Assembly (NCBI RefSeq): GCF_024397855.1
Contig: NZ_CP073343.1
Coordinates: 1,054,001 to 1,118,000 of the forward strand
Source: Marinomonas rhizomae
GTDB lineage: Bacteria > Pseudomonadota > Gammaproteobacteria > Pseudomonadales > Marinomonadaceae
Length of the DNA stretch: 64,000 nt
Reading direction: 5' to 3'
Positions within the stretch are counted from its first letter, which is position 1, and each line of letters begins with the position of its first letter. The notes beneath the pieces were generated by a model. The model was not told the origin of the DNA. It saw only the letters and a program-made list of their open reading frames with translations, and ran no database searches. The translations under genes and the position numbers were made by a program. Of the stretch, positions 27,745-37,507 are shown in pieces.

Positions 27745-28695
27745 TTATGCGTTTTCAATAAGGCGTTTATTCCAGTAGGGATGCGAACGGCCAAAAAAGT
27801 CTGCCATAAAATCAAGAAAATACACCACTTTTGAAGACTTTAGTCTGTTGCCTGGATAGAGAGCATAAATGCTTTGTTGGGTGTCTTTCTCTGATCCTTC
27901 CCAGTTTTCTAGCAAGGCAACCAATTCTCCTGATGCCAAGTGCTTAAATACTAACCAGCGTGGAAATAAAATAATTCCTTGGCCAGCTAAGGCAGCTTGC
28001 ACCAGAATGTCTGCATTGTTGCTGCATAGGTTGCCAGTGACTTCAATGTACTCAAATGCGGTCTTGCCTTCCTGTTGGAAGAACCAGCTACGACGTCCGT
28101 TATTGCCTTTATAAACCAAGCAGTTTAAATCGAGCAGTTGCTTTGGCTGAGTTAGGGTGTCGATTTTTTCTTTTATGCTTTCAAGATAACTTGGTGCTGC
28201 GCACAGTACGAATTGTTCGTCGGCAATGGCTTGGTAATTCAAACTAGAGTCTTCAAAACCACCAATTCTAATAACAATATCAGAGCCATTCGCGACAGGA
28301 TCGACATAGGCATCGGTTAGCATCAATTCAACATTTATGTCTGGATAGCGCTGCTGAAACTGACCGATTAATTGAGATAAGTGTAATCGGCCAAATGAAA
28401 CTGGCGCATTAATGTTTAGATTGCCCTGTGGAGTGAGAAGCGAGCCTTTAGCATGCTCTGTGGCTAAATCTAGGCTAATTAATGCTTCTCTTACTTCCGC
28501 AAAATAATAATCGCCCACTTCGGTAAGCTTTACCGCACGGGTATGTCGATAAAAAAGACGCTGGCCAAGCTCCTCTTCCAAGGCTGAGATGTATCGAGAG
28601 ATAGAAGACGGAGGTAAATTCAGCTCACGTGCAGCTGCAACAAAGCTACCTGTTTTAGCAACGGAAAGAAAAACTCTGAGTGGTTTGATGCTCAT
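27745..28695 (-). CDS. LysR-family transcriptional regulator
   Basis: 316 aa. N-terminal winged helix (LRVFLSVAKTGSFVAAARELNLPPSSISRYISALEEELG, residues about 5-43) and a C-terminal periplasmic-binding-like effector domain from about 90. It belongs to the CrgA/AaeR-like group by its PVSFGRLHLSQLIGQF start of the effector domain. Divergent from two small DMT transporter genes with only 90 bp between, so it probably regulates them. Ligand unknown. Confidence 0.9.
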   Translation of the reverse strand: MSIKPLRVFLSVAKTGSFVAAARELNLPPSSISRYISALEEELGQRLFYRHTRAVKLTEVGDYYFAEVREALISLDLATEHAKGSLLTPQGNLNINAPVSFGRLHLSQLIGQFQQRYPDINVELMLTDAYVDPVANGSDIVIRIGGFEDSSLNYQAIADEQFVLCAAPSYLESIKEKIDTLTQPKQLLDLNCLVYKGNNGRRSWFFQQEGKTAFEYIEVTGNLCSNNADILVQAALAGQGIILFPRWLVFKHLASGELVALLENWEGSEKDTQQSIYALYPGNRLKSSKVVYFLDFMADFFGRSHPYWNKRLIENA

Positions 28696-28784
28696 AATGC
28701 AATTATTACTTGTTATCTGTGTTATTGATTTAATTTAAGCATCAATAAACAATGCCCGCAACGAAAACGAGTGGAATAAAAGCT

Positions 28785-29213
28785 ATGCAAATAATTGTTT
28801 ATCTCTTGGTGTTGGCAGCGGGCATGGGATTGTCTGCTGAGGCTGGACTGTTAGGGCCATTAGGCGAATTAGTTGGGCATTTTTCAGCTACCTTGGCGAT
28901 TTTTATGATTGGGTCGATATTGTTGTCATTGATTATGGTGTTCTTTGCTAAGCCTAATTTACCTGAGTTGTTTAAACAGCCTAAATGGTTATTAACCGGC
29001 GGCGTCTTAGGACCTGTTTATGTTGTTTTTCTCACCATAGCAACACCGATTATTGGTGTGGGTATGACGATGACCAGTGTTTTATTAGGACAAATCGGTA
29101 TGAGTCTGGTGATTGATCATTATGGTTTGTTGGGCAGTGAAAAACGCGGGATTGATCCGTATCGAATTTTGGCTGTGGTGATGATTGTCGCCGCCCTTTG
29201 GCTTTTGAGTTAG
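28785..29213 (+). CDS. DMT-family (DUF606/YdcZ) membrane protein, first of pair
   Basis: 142 aa, four to five hydrophobic helices. Start at 28785 (MQIIVYLLVLAAGMGLSAEA) has GAGTGGA 8 nt upstream; an in-frame ATG at 28752 lacks a ribosome site. The PKWLLTGGVLGPVYVVFLTIATPIIG segment and GQIGMSLVIDHYGLLG are the DUF606 signature. The next gene is a paralogue of the same half-size, so they may form a heterodimer exporter. Confidence 0.85.
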   Translation: MQIIVYLLVLAAGMGLSAEAGLLGPLGELVGHFSATLAIFMIGSILLSLIMVFFAKPNLPELFKQPKWLLTGGVLGPVYVVFLTIATPIIGVGMTMTSVLLGQIGMSLVIDHYGLLGSEKRGIDPYRILAVVMIVAALWLLS

Positions 29214-29224
29214 GAGAAAATAGT

Positions 29225-29686
29225 ATGACCGTAATTATCGCCGTGTTTATGTTGATATTGGGTGGTGTGGCCCTGTCTGTTCAGTCTTCCATTAATGGCC
29301 GTCTTGGCAATACGGTTGGCGTAATTGCCAGTGCTTGGCTGACTTTTGTGATTGGTTTCGCTATCTCCTTCTTGCTGTTTTTCTTCTTTGAACCAAACCA
29401 TGACGTCACCCTTTTTAGTGCGCCTAAGTGGCAGCTTATGGGAGCGTTATTTGGTGTGATGTATATGTTAATTGTGGTGTTTGCTGTGCCTAAAATTGGT
29501 ATAGCAGCAGCGACAGTCTGTACGATTTCAGGTCAATTGATTATGAGTCTGGTCATCGACCATTTTGGCTGGTTGGAAAATAATATTATTCCATTAGATA
29601 GCAGCAGATACATTGCGATTCTGTTGTTAATTGGCGCGATCACAATGATCTATTTGAGTAACAAACGCAGTTTAAAAGCAGCTTAA
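29225..29686 (+). CDS. DMT-family (DUF606/YdcZ) membrane protein, second of pair
   Basis: 153 aa from ATG 29225 (AGGAG upstream), 11 bp after the first copy. Same family: QSSINGRLGNTVGVIASAWL, PKWQLMGALFGVMYMLIVVFAVPKIG and SGQLIMSLVIDHFGWLE. Substrate unknown. Paired half-size DUF606 genes under a divergent LysR regulator are a common layout. Confidence 0.85.
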   Translation: MTVIIAVFMLILGGVALSVQSSINGRLGNTVGVIASAWLTFVIGFAISFLLFFFFEPNHDVTLFSAPKWQLMGALFGVMYMLIVVFAVPKIGIAAATVCTISGQLIMSLVIDHFGWLENNIIPLDSSRYIAILLLIGAITMIYLSNKRSLKAA

Positions 29687-29706
29687 TTATTCATCCTGTT
29701 ACCTTT

Positions 29707-29749
29707 AGTGGCCTAGTCGATTTGTAAACAATAGATCGGCTAGGCCACT
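29707..29749. terminator. strong hairpin terminator
   Basis: AGTGGCCTAGTCGAT against ATCGGCTAGGCCACT, about 15 bp with one wobble, after the DMT pair. Confidence 0.75.
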
Positions 29750-29898
29750 TTCGTCTTTACTTCTTCAAATGCTGTCGTCTTAATAGAGCTGGCTCAAAAA
29801 AATGTCACAGAACAACCTTCTGTATTGTTCGCTTCGCTTGTAAACTGATATTTTTAGATGAAAAACTGCGACTTAAGGTTTGCGTTTACGGAGTAGAA

Positions 29899-30342
29899 AT
29901 GAATATTCAGGAAGCGGATGTTGTAGATTTAGAACCTGTTAAGCTCTTTATTAGCCAAGTATCTGCAGTGGACGTGTTGCCTCACTTCAATGTTCAGGGA
30001 AAAGCGGAATACCAAGCGCGTGTCTTACCCGATATTATTACGACGTTTGATGTAGAACGTTTCCAGACTCTAAAGGTCGTAGACTCTGGCGAGATCGTTG
30101 GTTTTGCTGCGTTACGTGATGGCAATTATCTTACTCATTTATTTGTGTCTAAATCGCTGCAAGGTCAGGGGGTTGGTAAACAATTACTTAGCGCTTTATT
30201 AGAGACAACAGACGCTAAAGAAATCAGTCTGCGTTCGTCAGTGAATGCGGTTGGCTTTTATGAATCTTATGGGTTTGAAGTAACAGGGAGCGAGGCTGAT
30301 TTTAATGGTATTCGCTTTGTGCCTATGTGTTTGGTGCGTTGA
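29899..30342 (+). CDS. GNAT-family acetyltransferase
   Basis: 147 aa. The GNAT core is visible: VVDSGEIVGFAALRDGNYLTHLFVSKSLQGQGVGKQLL (acetyl-CoA loop Q-G-Q-G-V-G-K) and EISLRSSVNAVGFYESYGFEVTGSE, typical of the C-terminal half. Acceptor substrate unknown. Lies 26 bp before the next gene, so possibly cotranscribed. Confidence 0.88.
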   Translation: MNIQEADVVDLEPVKLFISQVSAVDVLPHFNVQGKAEYQARVLPDIITTFDVERFQTLKVVDSGEIVGFAALRDGNYLTHLFVSKSLQGQGVGKQLLSALLETTDAKEISLRSSVNAVGFYESYGFEVTGSEADFNGIRFVPMCLVR

Positions 30343-30367
30343 TTAGATTATTAGAAGGAATACTCTT

Positions 30368-30700
30368 TTGCCTGAGTTAAAAACACTAGGTCTTTTTATG
30401 GTAACCGCACTGGCAGAGATTGTTGGTTGCTATTTGCCTTACCTTTGGTTGCGTGAAGGCAAAACAATCTGGTTATTAGTGCCTGCTGTATTTAGCTTAG
30501 TGGCATTTGCTTGGTTGTTAACGCTGCATCCGACAGCATCAGGCAGGGTCTATGCGGCTTATGGTGGTGTCTATATCTTCATGGCCGTTTTATGGTTGTG
30601 GGTGGTTGACGGTATTCGTCCAACGACGTGGGATATGCTTGGTTCTGCGGTGGCGCTATTAGGAATGGCAATTATTATGTTTGCACCACGGTCAGCATAA
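30368..30700 (+). CDS. YnfA-family (UPF0060) membrane protein
   Basis: 110 aa, four transmembrane helices, close to E. coli YnfA across its length ([40 protein letters not shown]). The start is TTG at 30368 with AAGGA 9 nt upstream; the next ATG would cut into the first helix. YnfA belongs to small multidrug resistance-like proteins; its role here is unproven. Confidence 0.9.
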   Translation: MPELKTLGLFMVTALAEIVGCYLPYLWLREGKTIWLLVPAVFSLVAFAWLLTLHPTASGRVYAAYGGVYIFMAVLWLWVVDGIRPTTWDMLGSAVALLGMAIIMFAPRSA

Positions 30701-30720
30701 CGACAGACCGTGGCTTAGAT

Positions 30721-32634
30721 TCAGCCTTGGAAGCCTTCTATAGCGAATTTAGCTTTTTTTTCGATACTTTGCAAAATCCCTTCTGCGTCCAATCCTATGC
30801 GTCTTAGCATAGATGCATGGCTAGCATGTTCTTCGTATTGATCTGGTAAACCAAGGTGAAGCGTTGGAATGTTTATGTTGTTAGCAAGTAGGAATTCACT
30901 TACTGCTGAACCTGCCCCGCCCATGATGGCATTCTCTTCAACGGTTACGATAAGTTTTGCCTCGCGATTAGCAAGTAACGCTTCTTCATCGATCGGTTTA
31001 ACAAAGCGCATATCGAGCAAGGTCGCGTCTAATTTATCTGCGGCTTGTAGAGCATCGTAAGTAGGGCGACCAAAACCGCAAATGACAACACCAGATTGAC
31101 CAGTTCTTAGTGTACGAGATTTGCCAATGGCAAGTGTGCTCAATGTTGATTCAATATTAATACCTTGGCCAGTTCCGCGAGGATAACGCACGGCAGCTGG
31201 GCCTTTATGTTCGTAACCAGTTTGTAGCATCTTACGGCATTCGTCTTCATCAGAAGGCGCCATAACAACCATATTTGGGATACAACGAAGGTAACTTAAA
31301 TCGTAAACGCCAGCATGAGTTGGACCGTCTTCACCGACTAATCCTGCTCGGTCAATGGCGAACAAGACATCAAGATTTTGCAGTGCCACATCGTGAATGA
31401 GTTGGTCGTAAGCGCGTTGCAGAAAAGTTGAGTAAATCGCAATAACAGGTTTAACGCCATCACAGGCCATGCCAGCGGCTAATGTCACTGCGTGTTGCTC
31501 TGCGATGGCAACATCAAAGTATCTTTCTGGGAAGCGATCAGCAAACTCAATTAGATCGGAGCCTTCTTTCATAGCTGGGGTGATAGCGACCAATTTGTCG
31601 TCTTGTTCGGCGGCATCACACACCCATTTCCCAAACACATTACAGTATTTTGGTAATTTGCTTTTCTCTACGTTTGGTTTCGGATCAGGCTCGATCTTAT
31701 TAATAGCGTGATAGCCGATAGGGTCGCCTTCAGCGGGCTCAAAACCTTTGCCTTTTTTTGTTATGACATGAAGGAATTGAGGGCCTTTTCGGTCTTTTAG
31801 ATTAGCGATTGTTGTTAATAAATGGTCCATATCGTGACCATCAATCGGCCCGATATAGTTAAAACCAAGTTCTTCAAACATCATGCCTGGCGATACCATA
31901 CCTTTCATGTGTTCTTCGGCTTTTCGAGCCAGTTCTAATGCGGAAGGCAAACCTGAAAAAACTTTTCTGCCACCTTCTCGAATGTGGTCATAAGTTTTAC
32001 TGGCCCAAATACGAGCAAAATAGCTAGACAGTGCGCCAACCGGCTTCGAAATAGACATCTCGTTGTCATTTAGAATTACCAGCATATCGGCTTTCACATC
32101 ACCCGCATGATTAAGTGCTTCGAACGCCATGCCAGCAGACATAGCACCATCACCAATGATTGCCACCGCTTTGCGGCCTGTTTTTAATTGACGTGCAGCA
32201 AGTGACATGCCCAGTGCGGCACCAATCGATGTGCTTGAGTGACCAACACCAAAGGTATCGTATTCACTTTCATCGCGCTTTGGAAAACCGGATATACCGT
32301 TTTCCTGACGAATATTAAGTAGCGCGTCGCGACGCCCCGTCAGAATTTTGTGTGGGTAGGCTTGATGTCCTACATCCCAAACAATGCGATCTTCTGGTGT
32401 GTTGTATATATAGTGAAGGGCAACGGTTAGTTCTACGACGCCAAGACCAGCGCCAAAGTGACCGCCAGTTTGTCCGACGCTGTACAGCATGAACTCTCGT
32501 AACTCGCGGACAAGAGAAGGCAATTGCTCTTTTTTAAAGGCACGCAAGTCAGCAGGTGAGTTGACTTGATCAAGTAGCGGCGTGTCAGGTCGCGCAGTAG
32601 GTATCTCTTCGAACATCGGCACAGGTTTGGTCAC
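30721..32634 (-). CDS. dxs: 1-deoxy-D-xylulose-5-phosphate synthase
   Basis: Thiamine-diphosphate enzyme that starts the MEP isoprenoid pathway. 637 aa, normal. Motifs: thiamine-binding [18 protein letters not shown]...LNDN, the [15 protein letters not shown] and [14 protein letters not shown] segments, and the transketolase-like C-terminal domain. Last gene of the xseB-ispA-dxs operon; 32 bp separate it from ispA. Confidence 0.97.
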   Translation of the reverse strand: MTKPVPMFEEIPTARPDTPLLDQVNSPADLRAFKKEQLPSLVRELREFMLYSVGQTGGHFGAGLGVVELTVALHYIYNTPEDRIVWDVGHQAYPHKILTGRRDALLNIRQENGISGFPKRDESEYDTFGVGHSSTSIGAALGMSLAARQLKTGRKAVAIIGDGAMSAGMAFEALNHAGDVKADMLVILNDNEMSISKPVGALSSYFARIWASKTYDHIREGGRKVFSGLPSALELARKAEEHMKGMVSPGMMFEELGFNYIGPIDGHDMDHLLTTIANLKDRKGPQFLHVITKKGKGFEPAEGDPIGYHAINKIEPDPKPNVEKSKLPKYCNVFGKWVCDAAEQDDKLVAITPAMKEGSDLIEFADRFPERYFDVAIAEQHAVTLAAGMACDGVKPVIAIYSTFLQRAYDQLIHDVALQNLDVLFAIDRAGLVGEDGPTHAGVYDLSYLRCIPNMVVMAPSDEDECRKMLQTGYEHKGPAAVRYPRGTGQGINIESTLSTLAIGKSRTLRTGQSGVVICGFGRPTYDALQAADKLDATLLDMRFVKPIDEEALLANREAKLIVTVEENAIMGGAGSAVSEFLLANNINIPTLHLGLPDQYEEHASHASMLRRIGLDAEGILQSIEKKAKFAIEGFQG

Positions 32635-32666
32635 ATTTAATTAATCTAAAAAAGCGGGTAAGTATA

Positions 32667-33548
32667 TCAGTGGTTACGACCAATAATATAGTTCGCCAGC
32701 TCAACTAAAGGCTGGGCTGCGTCACCAAATGGTGAAATAGCGGTAATAGCTTGCTCATGTAAACTCAGCGCAAGCGCTTGAGCGCCTTCTAAACCAAGCA
32801 GTTTTGGGTATGTTGGCTTATTTGCGTCTTCATCAGAGAATTGCGTTTTACCCAACGTCGTTGTATCGCTGGTGATATCGATAATATCGTCTTGAACTTG
32901 AAATGCTAAGCCAATCGCTGCTGCATAAGCATCTAGGGCGGCGAAATCGGCTTCACTCTTTGCTCCAGTACTAATTGCGCCCATGCGAATACTGGCTCGA
33001 ATCAATGCGCCCGTCTTATGCTGGTGCATTTGTTCTAGCTCATCAATATTAATATTTTTGCCAACGTTGGCTAAATCAATCATTTGCCCCGTGACCATAC
33101 CGTGACGGCCAGAAGCCTGAACAAGCTCTTGAATCAATTGTATTTGACGTGTTGTATTCTGGTGCTTTGAGTCACTCAGTAGCTCAAAGGCAAAGGTCTG
33201 CAGTGCGTCACCAGCAAGTATGGCTGTCGCTTCATCGAATTCAATATGACAAGTGGGTTTGCCGCGGCGAAGGTCGTCGTTATCCATTGCAGGAAGGTCA
33301 TCATGAATCAGGGAATAGGCATGAATAGACTCGATGGCTGCGGCGCTGGCGTCAGTCAGTTCATTAGACGGCCCAAACAAAGAGGCGGTAGCGTAGGTTA
33401 ACATAGGGCGAACGCGTTTGCCGCCATTAAACAAACTGTATGCCATGGCTCTTTGTAAATCAGAGGCAGGTTTGTATTGACCTAAGTTTTTTGTAAGGTA
33501 ATCATCAACTCTACAGCGAGCGTATTGAGAAAAATCGTCTAAAGTCAC
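32667..33548 (-). CDS. ispA: farnesyl diphosphate synthase
   Basis: Polyprenyl synthase, 293 aa, condensing IPP with DMAPP and GPP. First Asp-rich motif HDDLPAMDND (Asp-Asp-x-x-x-x-Asp form, bacterial type), second DDIID; GGKRVRPML near residue 50 binds IPP. Start overlaps the xseB stop by 4 bp, so the two are coupled. Confidence 0.96.
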   Translation of the reverse strand: MTLDDFSQYARCRVDDYLTKNLGQYKPASDLQRAMAYSLFNGGKRVRPMLTYATASLFGPSNELTDASAAAIESIHAYSLIHDDLPAMDNDDLRRGKPTCHIEFDEATAILAGDALQTFAFELLSDSKHQNTTRQIQLIQELVQASGRHGMVTGQMIDLANVGKNINIDELEQMHQHKTGALIRASIRMGAISTGAKSEADFAALDAYAAAIGLAFQVQDDIIDITSDTTTLGKTQFSDEDANKPTYPKLLGLEGAQALALSLHEQAITAISPFGDAAQPLVELANYIIGRNH

Positions 33549-33787
33549 GAATTTAATTCCGGATCAAAAGTTTCTAGGTGCTCACCATCTTGTTTTTCCA
33601 AGAGTATTTGAACTTTTTGCTCAGCTTGGGTGAGAACTGACTGGCATTCTTGGCTCAGTTTAACACCTTTTTCAAAGGCTTTTAGCGCCTCTTCAAGAGA
33701 AAGCTGGTTAGACTCCAGTTGCGTGACAAGCGTGTCTAATTCACTGAGGTTTTCTTCAAAATGACGGACATTTGTTTTACGGGGCAT
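33545..33787 (-). CDS. xseB: exodeoxyribonuclease VII small subunit
   Basis: 80 aa, two-helix protein that binds the XseA large subunit. FEENLSELDTLVTQLESNQLSLEEALKAFEKGVKLSQECQ is the family pattern. First gene of the operon with ispA and dxs, the usual order in gammaproteobacteria. Confidence 0.95.
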   Translation of the reverse strand: MPRKTNVRHFEENLSELDTLVTQLESNQLSLEEALKAFEKGVKLSQECQSVLTQAEQKVQILLEKQDGEHLETFDPELNS

Positions 33788-33961
33788 GATGACTACTCTT
33801 GTTTAAACCTACGTTTTGTAACAGAAAATAAGCTACTGTTCGAGGGAGTGTTAATGAAAATTACAAAAATTCTGCAAGAAGATGTCATTCTTCTTCTGTG
33901 TTTCGTATAGAATCATTAAATTGTACCAGTCGCATTATAGCTTTTTTGTTAGGAGACGTGT

Positions 33962-34717
33962 GTGGATATCGCAACGTTAATAGGCCTTATAGGGTCTTTT
34001 ATAGTAATTATTTCCGCCATATTTGTCGGTGGATCAGCAGGGATGTTCCTCAATGTTCCATCGATTTTGATTGTGTTAGTTGGTTCTATCTTTGTTGTGT
34101 TGATGCAATACCCATTAAGTCAGTTTCTTAGTGCCGGCAAAGTTGCTGCGAAAGCCTTCATGTTTAAGAGCATACCGTTAGATACTTTGATCGATGAGAT
34201 CTATGGCCTAGCAGATGAAGCCCGTAAGGGTGGTTTACTTTCATTAGAAGGTAAAGAGGTTAGTCACCCGTTTTTATCAAAAGGTATTCAGATGTTGGTA
34301 GATGGCCATGATAGTACGGTGGTCAAAAGTCAACTATCTAAAGATATGAATCAGTCATACGCTCGACATACGGCCGGTGCCAAGATCTTCAAAGCCTTCG
34401 GTGATGTCGGCCCGGCCATGGGTATGATCGGCACATTGGTTGGTCTAGTACAGATGTTGGCAAACATGTCTGATCCAAAAGCAATTGGACCTGCGATGGC
34501 TGTAGCCCTTTTAACAACACTATATGGCGCTATGATGGCCAACATGGTGTTTTTGCCCATGCAAGTAAAACTAAATATTCGTGCTGATGAAGAGTTAATT
34601 TGCCAAAAGTTAATATTAGATGCTTTGCTTGCCATTCAGTCTGGCCAGAACCCTCGTATTTTGGATGGTGCTCTTAAGTCTTATATGGCTGAAAACAAGC
34701 GATTAGAGCGTGAATAA
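33962..34717 (+). CDS. pomA: flagellar stator protein PomA (MotA family)
   Basis: 251 aa, four membrane helices. GTG start with AGGAG 6 nt upstream. The N-terminus DIATLIGLIGSFIVIISAIF, GGSAGMFLNVPSILIVLVGS and the cytoplasmic AGAKIFKAFGDVGPAMGMIGTLVGLVQML match Na+-type PomA more than H+-type MotA. With the next gene it should form the ion-driven stator of a polar flagellum. No other flagellar genes are in view. Confidence 0.92.
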   Translation: MDIATLIGLIGSFIVIISAIFVGGSAGMFLNVPSILIVLVGSIFVVLMQYPLSQFLSAGKVAAKAFMFKSIPLDTLIDEIYGLADEARKGGLLSLEGKEVSHPFLSKGIQMLVDGHDSTVVKSQLSKDMNQSYARHTAGAKIFKAFGDVGPAMGMIGTLVGLVQMLANMSDPKAIGPAMAVALLTTLYGAMMANMVFLPMQVKLNIRADEELICQKLILDALLAIQSGQNPRILDGALKSYMAENKRLERE

Positions 34718-34744
34718 AATGTTAGATGTAAGCGGAATTTAAGA

Positions 34745-35737
34745 ATGAGTGATGAAGAAGAGTCAGAATGCCCCGAATGTGTAGAGGGCTTACCTGCTTA
34801 CATGGGAACTTTTGCGGATCTCATGTCTTTGTTGATGTGTTTCTTTGTACTTTTATTGTCGTTCTCAGAAATGGATGTCATAAAATTCAAGCAACTTGCT
34901 GGATCATTAAAAACCGCATTTGGCGTACAGCGAGAGGTTCAAGCCGATTCTATTCCTATGGGCACCTCTGTCATTGCGCAGGAGTTTAGCCCTGGTCGTC
35001 CAGAGCCCACACCAATTAATGAAGTGAAGCAAAAAGCAGACAATACACCTGAAAATACGCTGGAAGTGATTTGTAAACCGGGTGATGCAGAATTAAAAAA
35101 GCAAAGTGATTCTGGATCACCTTCGCCCGTCACATTTGTAGATAAATCTAAAGCTGATCTAGAAAGGGATAAGAAGATTCAACAAACTGAAAGTGATGCG
35201 CAGATGATTGCCTCGGTGATGCGTGAAGAAATTTCAAAGGGGACAGTGGAAATTGAAACGCAAGAAGAGACCATAACAATTCGGATCAAAGATCAGGGAT
35301 CGTTTGAATCTGGCTCTGCTGAATTAAATTATGACTTTATTCCTGTTATTGATTTGATTCGCGATGTTCTTGTCGGTATTCAAGGTACTATTTCGGTTGA
35401 GGGTCATACCGATAACGTGCCTATAGGAAGCGGTCGATTCCGTTCCAACTGGCAATTATCATCAGCTCGGGCTATTTCTGTGGCTGAAGAGCTGTTTTCA
35501 ACTGGGCAGCTTAATCAGGGCAGATTCGCTGTTACGGGTTATGCTGATACGCGTCCTTTGGTGCCTAATGATACAGCGGCTCATCGTGCAACCAACCGAC
35601 GTGTTGAGATTGTCATTAAGCAAAATGACACATCTCGACCTAAAATGCGTAACACAATAGATGAAATACCGTCGGACGGCGTTATCGAGTTTGACAGAGA
35701 TATGGTGGATGAGCTGAAGCCAAACGAAATATTTTAA
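34745..35737 (+). CDS. pomB: flagellar stator protein PomB (MotB family)
   Basis: 330 aa. One membrane helix near the N-terminus (PAYMGTFADLMSLLMCFFVL) with the ion-binding Asp-25. A roughly 140-residue linker with charged segments follows, then a C-terminal OmpA peptidoglycan-binding domain (ISVEGHTDNVPIGSGRFRSN, LSSARAISVAEELF, ATNRRVEIVI). Na+ preference is inferred from PomA similarity. Follows pomA by 27 bp. Confidence 0.92.
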   Translation: MSDEEESECPECVEGLPAYMGTFADLMSLLMCFFVLLLSFSEMDVIKFKQLAGSLKTAFGVQREVQADSIPMGTSVIAQEFSPGRPEPTPINEVKQKADNTPENTLEVICKPGDAELKKQSDSGSPSPVTFVDKSKADLERDKKIQQTESDAQMIASVMREEISKGTVEIETQEETITIRIKDQGSFESGSAELNYDFIPVIDLIRDVLVGIQGTISVEGHTDNVPIGSGRFRSNWQLSSARAISVAEELFSTGQLNQGRFAVTGYADTRPLVPNDTAAHRATNRRVEIVIKQNDTSRPKMRNTIDEIPSDGVIEFDRDMVDELKPNEIF

Positions 35738-35759
35738 TCGGCTGGGTATTATCATATGA

Positions 35760-35780
35760 AGGAGCTCCGGCTCCTTTTTT
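35760..35780 (+). terminator. intrinsic terminator of pomAB
   Basis: AGGAGC-TCCG-GCTCCTTTTTT, 22 bp after pomB. Confidence 0.88.
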
Positions 35781-35860
35781 ATGCTCTGTAGTCGACCATA
35801 TTGATTTTTAATGCTGAGATTTAAGTGAATTTTTGCTATGGTTTGCGCAGACAAAATTGA

Positions 35861-36673
<813 letters not shown>

Positions 36674-36816
36674 GTTTTTGCGCGATTGCAGTGCTCGTCA
36701 ATACTTTGCTAAAAACAGGCTATTAACTCCATTTTTTAGTCTGTTGTTGTCTTTGCTTCGCCAGTAGCATCGTGAAAGTGCCCAAAAAGCAGTAACATAA
36801 TAAATCTGATTGAAAC

Positions 36817-36848
36817 AAAAATGGCCGCAAATTTGCGGCCATTTTTTT
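36817..36848. terminator. bidirectional terminator
   Basis: AAAAATGGCCGCAAA / TTTGCGGCCATTTTTTT, between convergent dapB and the MarR-family gene. Confidence 0.9.
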
Positions 36849-36858
36849 ATTTTATATC

Positions 36859-37365
36859 TTAAACTGATGCATCGGGAGAGTTGATGTCCAGTAAAGGCGC
36901 AGCGTCTAGGTTTTCTGCGTCCATCATCATTGCGATGCGCTGCAGAGAGGCTAGAACTTGAGTTTGTTCCCAGCCTTCTAGAGAGTCAAACTCGGCAATA
37001 AACTTCTCGTGTAACAATGGGGGCGTGGTTTTTAACGTTTCTACGCCTATTTGTGTTAAGCGAGCGTTAACGACACGCTTGTCTTTTTGTCCTCGAACTC
37101 GTTCAACGTATTTTCGATCTTCTAAACGGTTCAGTATCGTTGTGACCGTCGCTTGGCTTAGGGACACACTGTCAGAAATTTTTCGTACAGTAACATCGCC
37201 TAGAGCTTCAATAGAACGAAGCACCATTATTTGTGGAATCGTTAGTCCGCAGGCTTTTACAACGCGCTTTGATTGTAGATCCGTAGCACGGATAATGCGT
37301 CTAAGGTGGACAAGGACATCATGTAAGTGTTGTGGTGAGTCAGGCATAGCAATTAATATATCCAA
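36859..37365 (-). CDS. ectR: MarR-family regulator, EctR-like
   Basis: 168 aa. Winged helix at about residues 45-105 (VRKISDSVSLSQATVTTILNRLEDRKYVERVRGQKDKR) flanked by dimerisation helices (LHDVLVHLRRIIRATDLQSKR and EGWEQTQVLASLQRIAMMMDAENLDAAPLLDI). These flanks, especially LRRIIRATDLQSK and the DAENLDAAPLLD end, recall EctR repressors of ectoine operons in methylotrophs and halophiles. Those usually abut ectA; here ectA is 7 kb away, so the ectR label rests on my recall of the family. It has a well-formed promoter (next entry). Confidence 0.65.
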   Translation of the reverse strand: MDILIAMPDSPQHLHDVLVHLRRIIRATDLQSKRVVKACGLTIPQIMVLRSIEALGDVTVRKISDSVSLSQATVTTILNRLEDRKYVERVRGQKDKRVVNARLTQIGVETLKTTPPLLHEKFIAEFDSLEGWEQTQVLASLQRIAMMMDAENLDAAPLLDINSPDASV

Positions 37366-37435
37366 AAAAATTTTACGGATTATATGTTTTTGTTTTGATG
37401 TGTAAAAGCTTAGTTTGATAAATATTACAACTCAA

Positions 37436-37464
37436 AGTATAGGCGTGTTTTTCATTTTTGCCAA
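37436..37464 (-). promoter_or_regulatory. sigma-70 promoter of the EctR-like gene
   Basis: On the minus strand: TTGGCA (37459-37464), a 17-bp spacer, then TATACT (37436-37441), about 70 bp before the start codon. The spacing is ideal and each hexamer differs from consensus by one base. The -35 is the last of three tandem TTGGCAAA repeats (37457-37480). Confidence 0.65.
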
Positions 37465-37504
37465 TTTGCCAATTTGCCAAAATCGCCATCAGAAAAACAC
37501 ACCT
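37441..37504. repeat. inverted repeat enclosing three TTTGCCAA repeats
   Basis: AGGCGTGTTTTTC (37441-37453) and GAAAAACACACCT (37492-37504) pair at 12 of 13 positions; the loop holds three head-to-tail copies of the 8-mer TTTGCCAA (37457-37480). It lies between phrB and the MarR-type gene and overlaps the promoter spacer above, so it could be an operator, a phrB terminator, or both. Confidence 0.6.
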
Positions 37505-37507
37505 AAC

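Noticed and set aside
37457..37480. Three tandem 8-mers, considered as a CRISPR or satellite
   Set aside because: Units are contiguous without spacers and only three; a promoter or operator element fits better.
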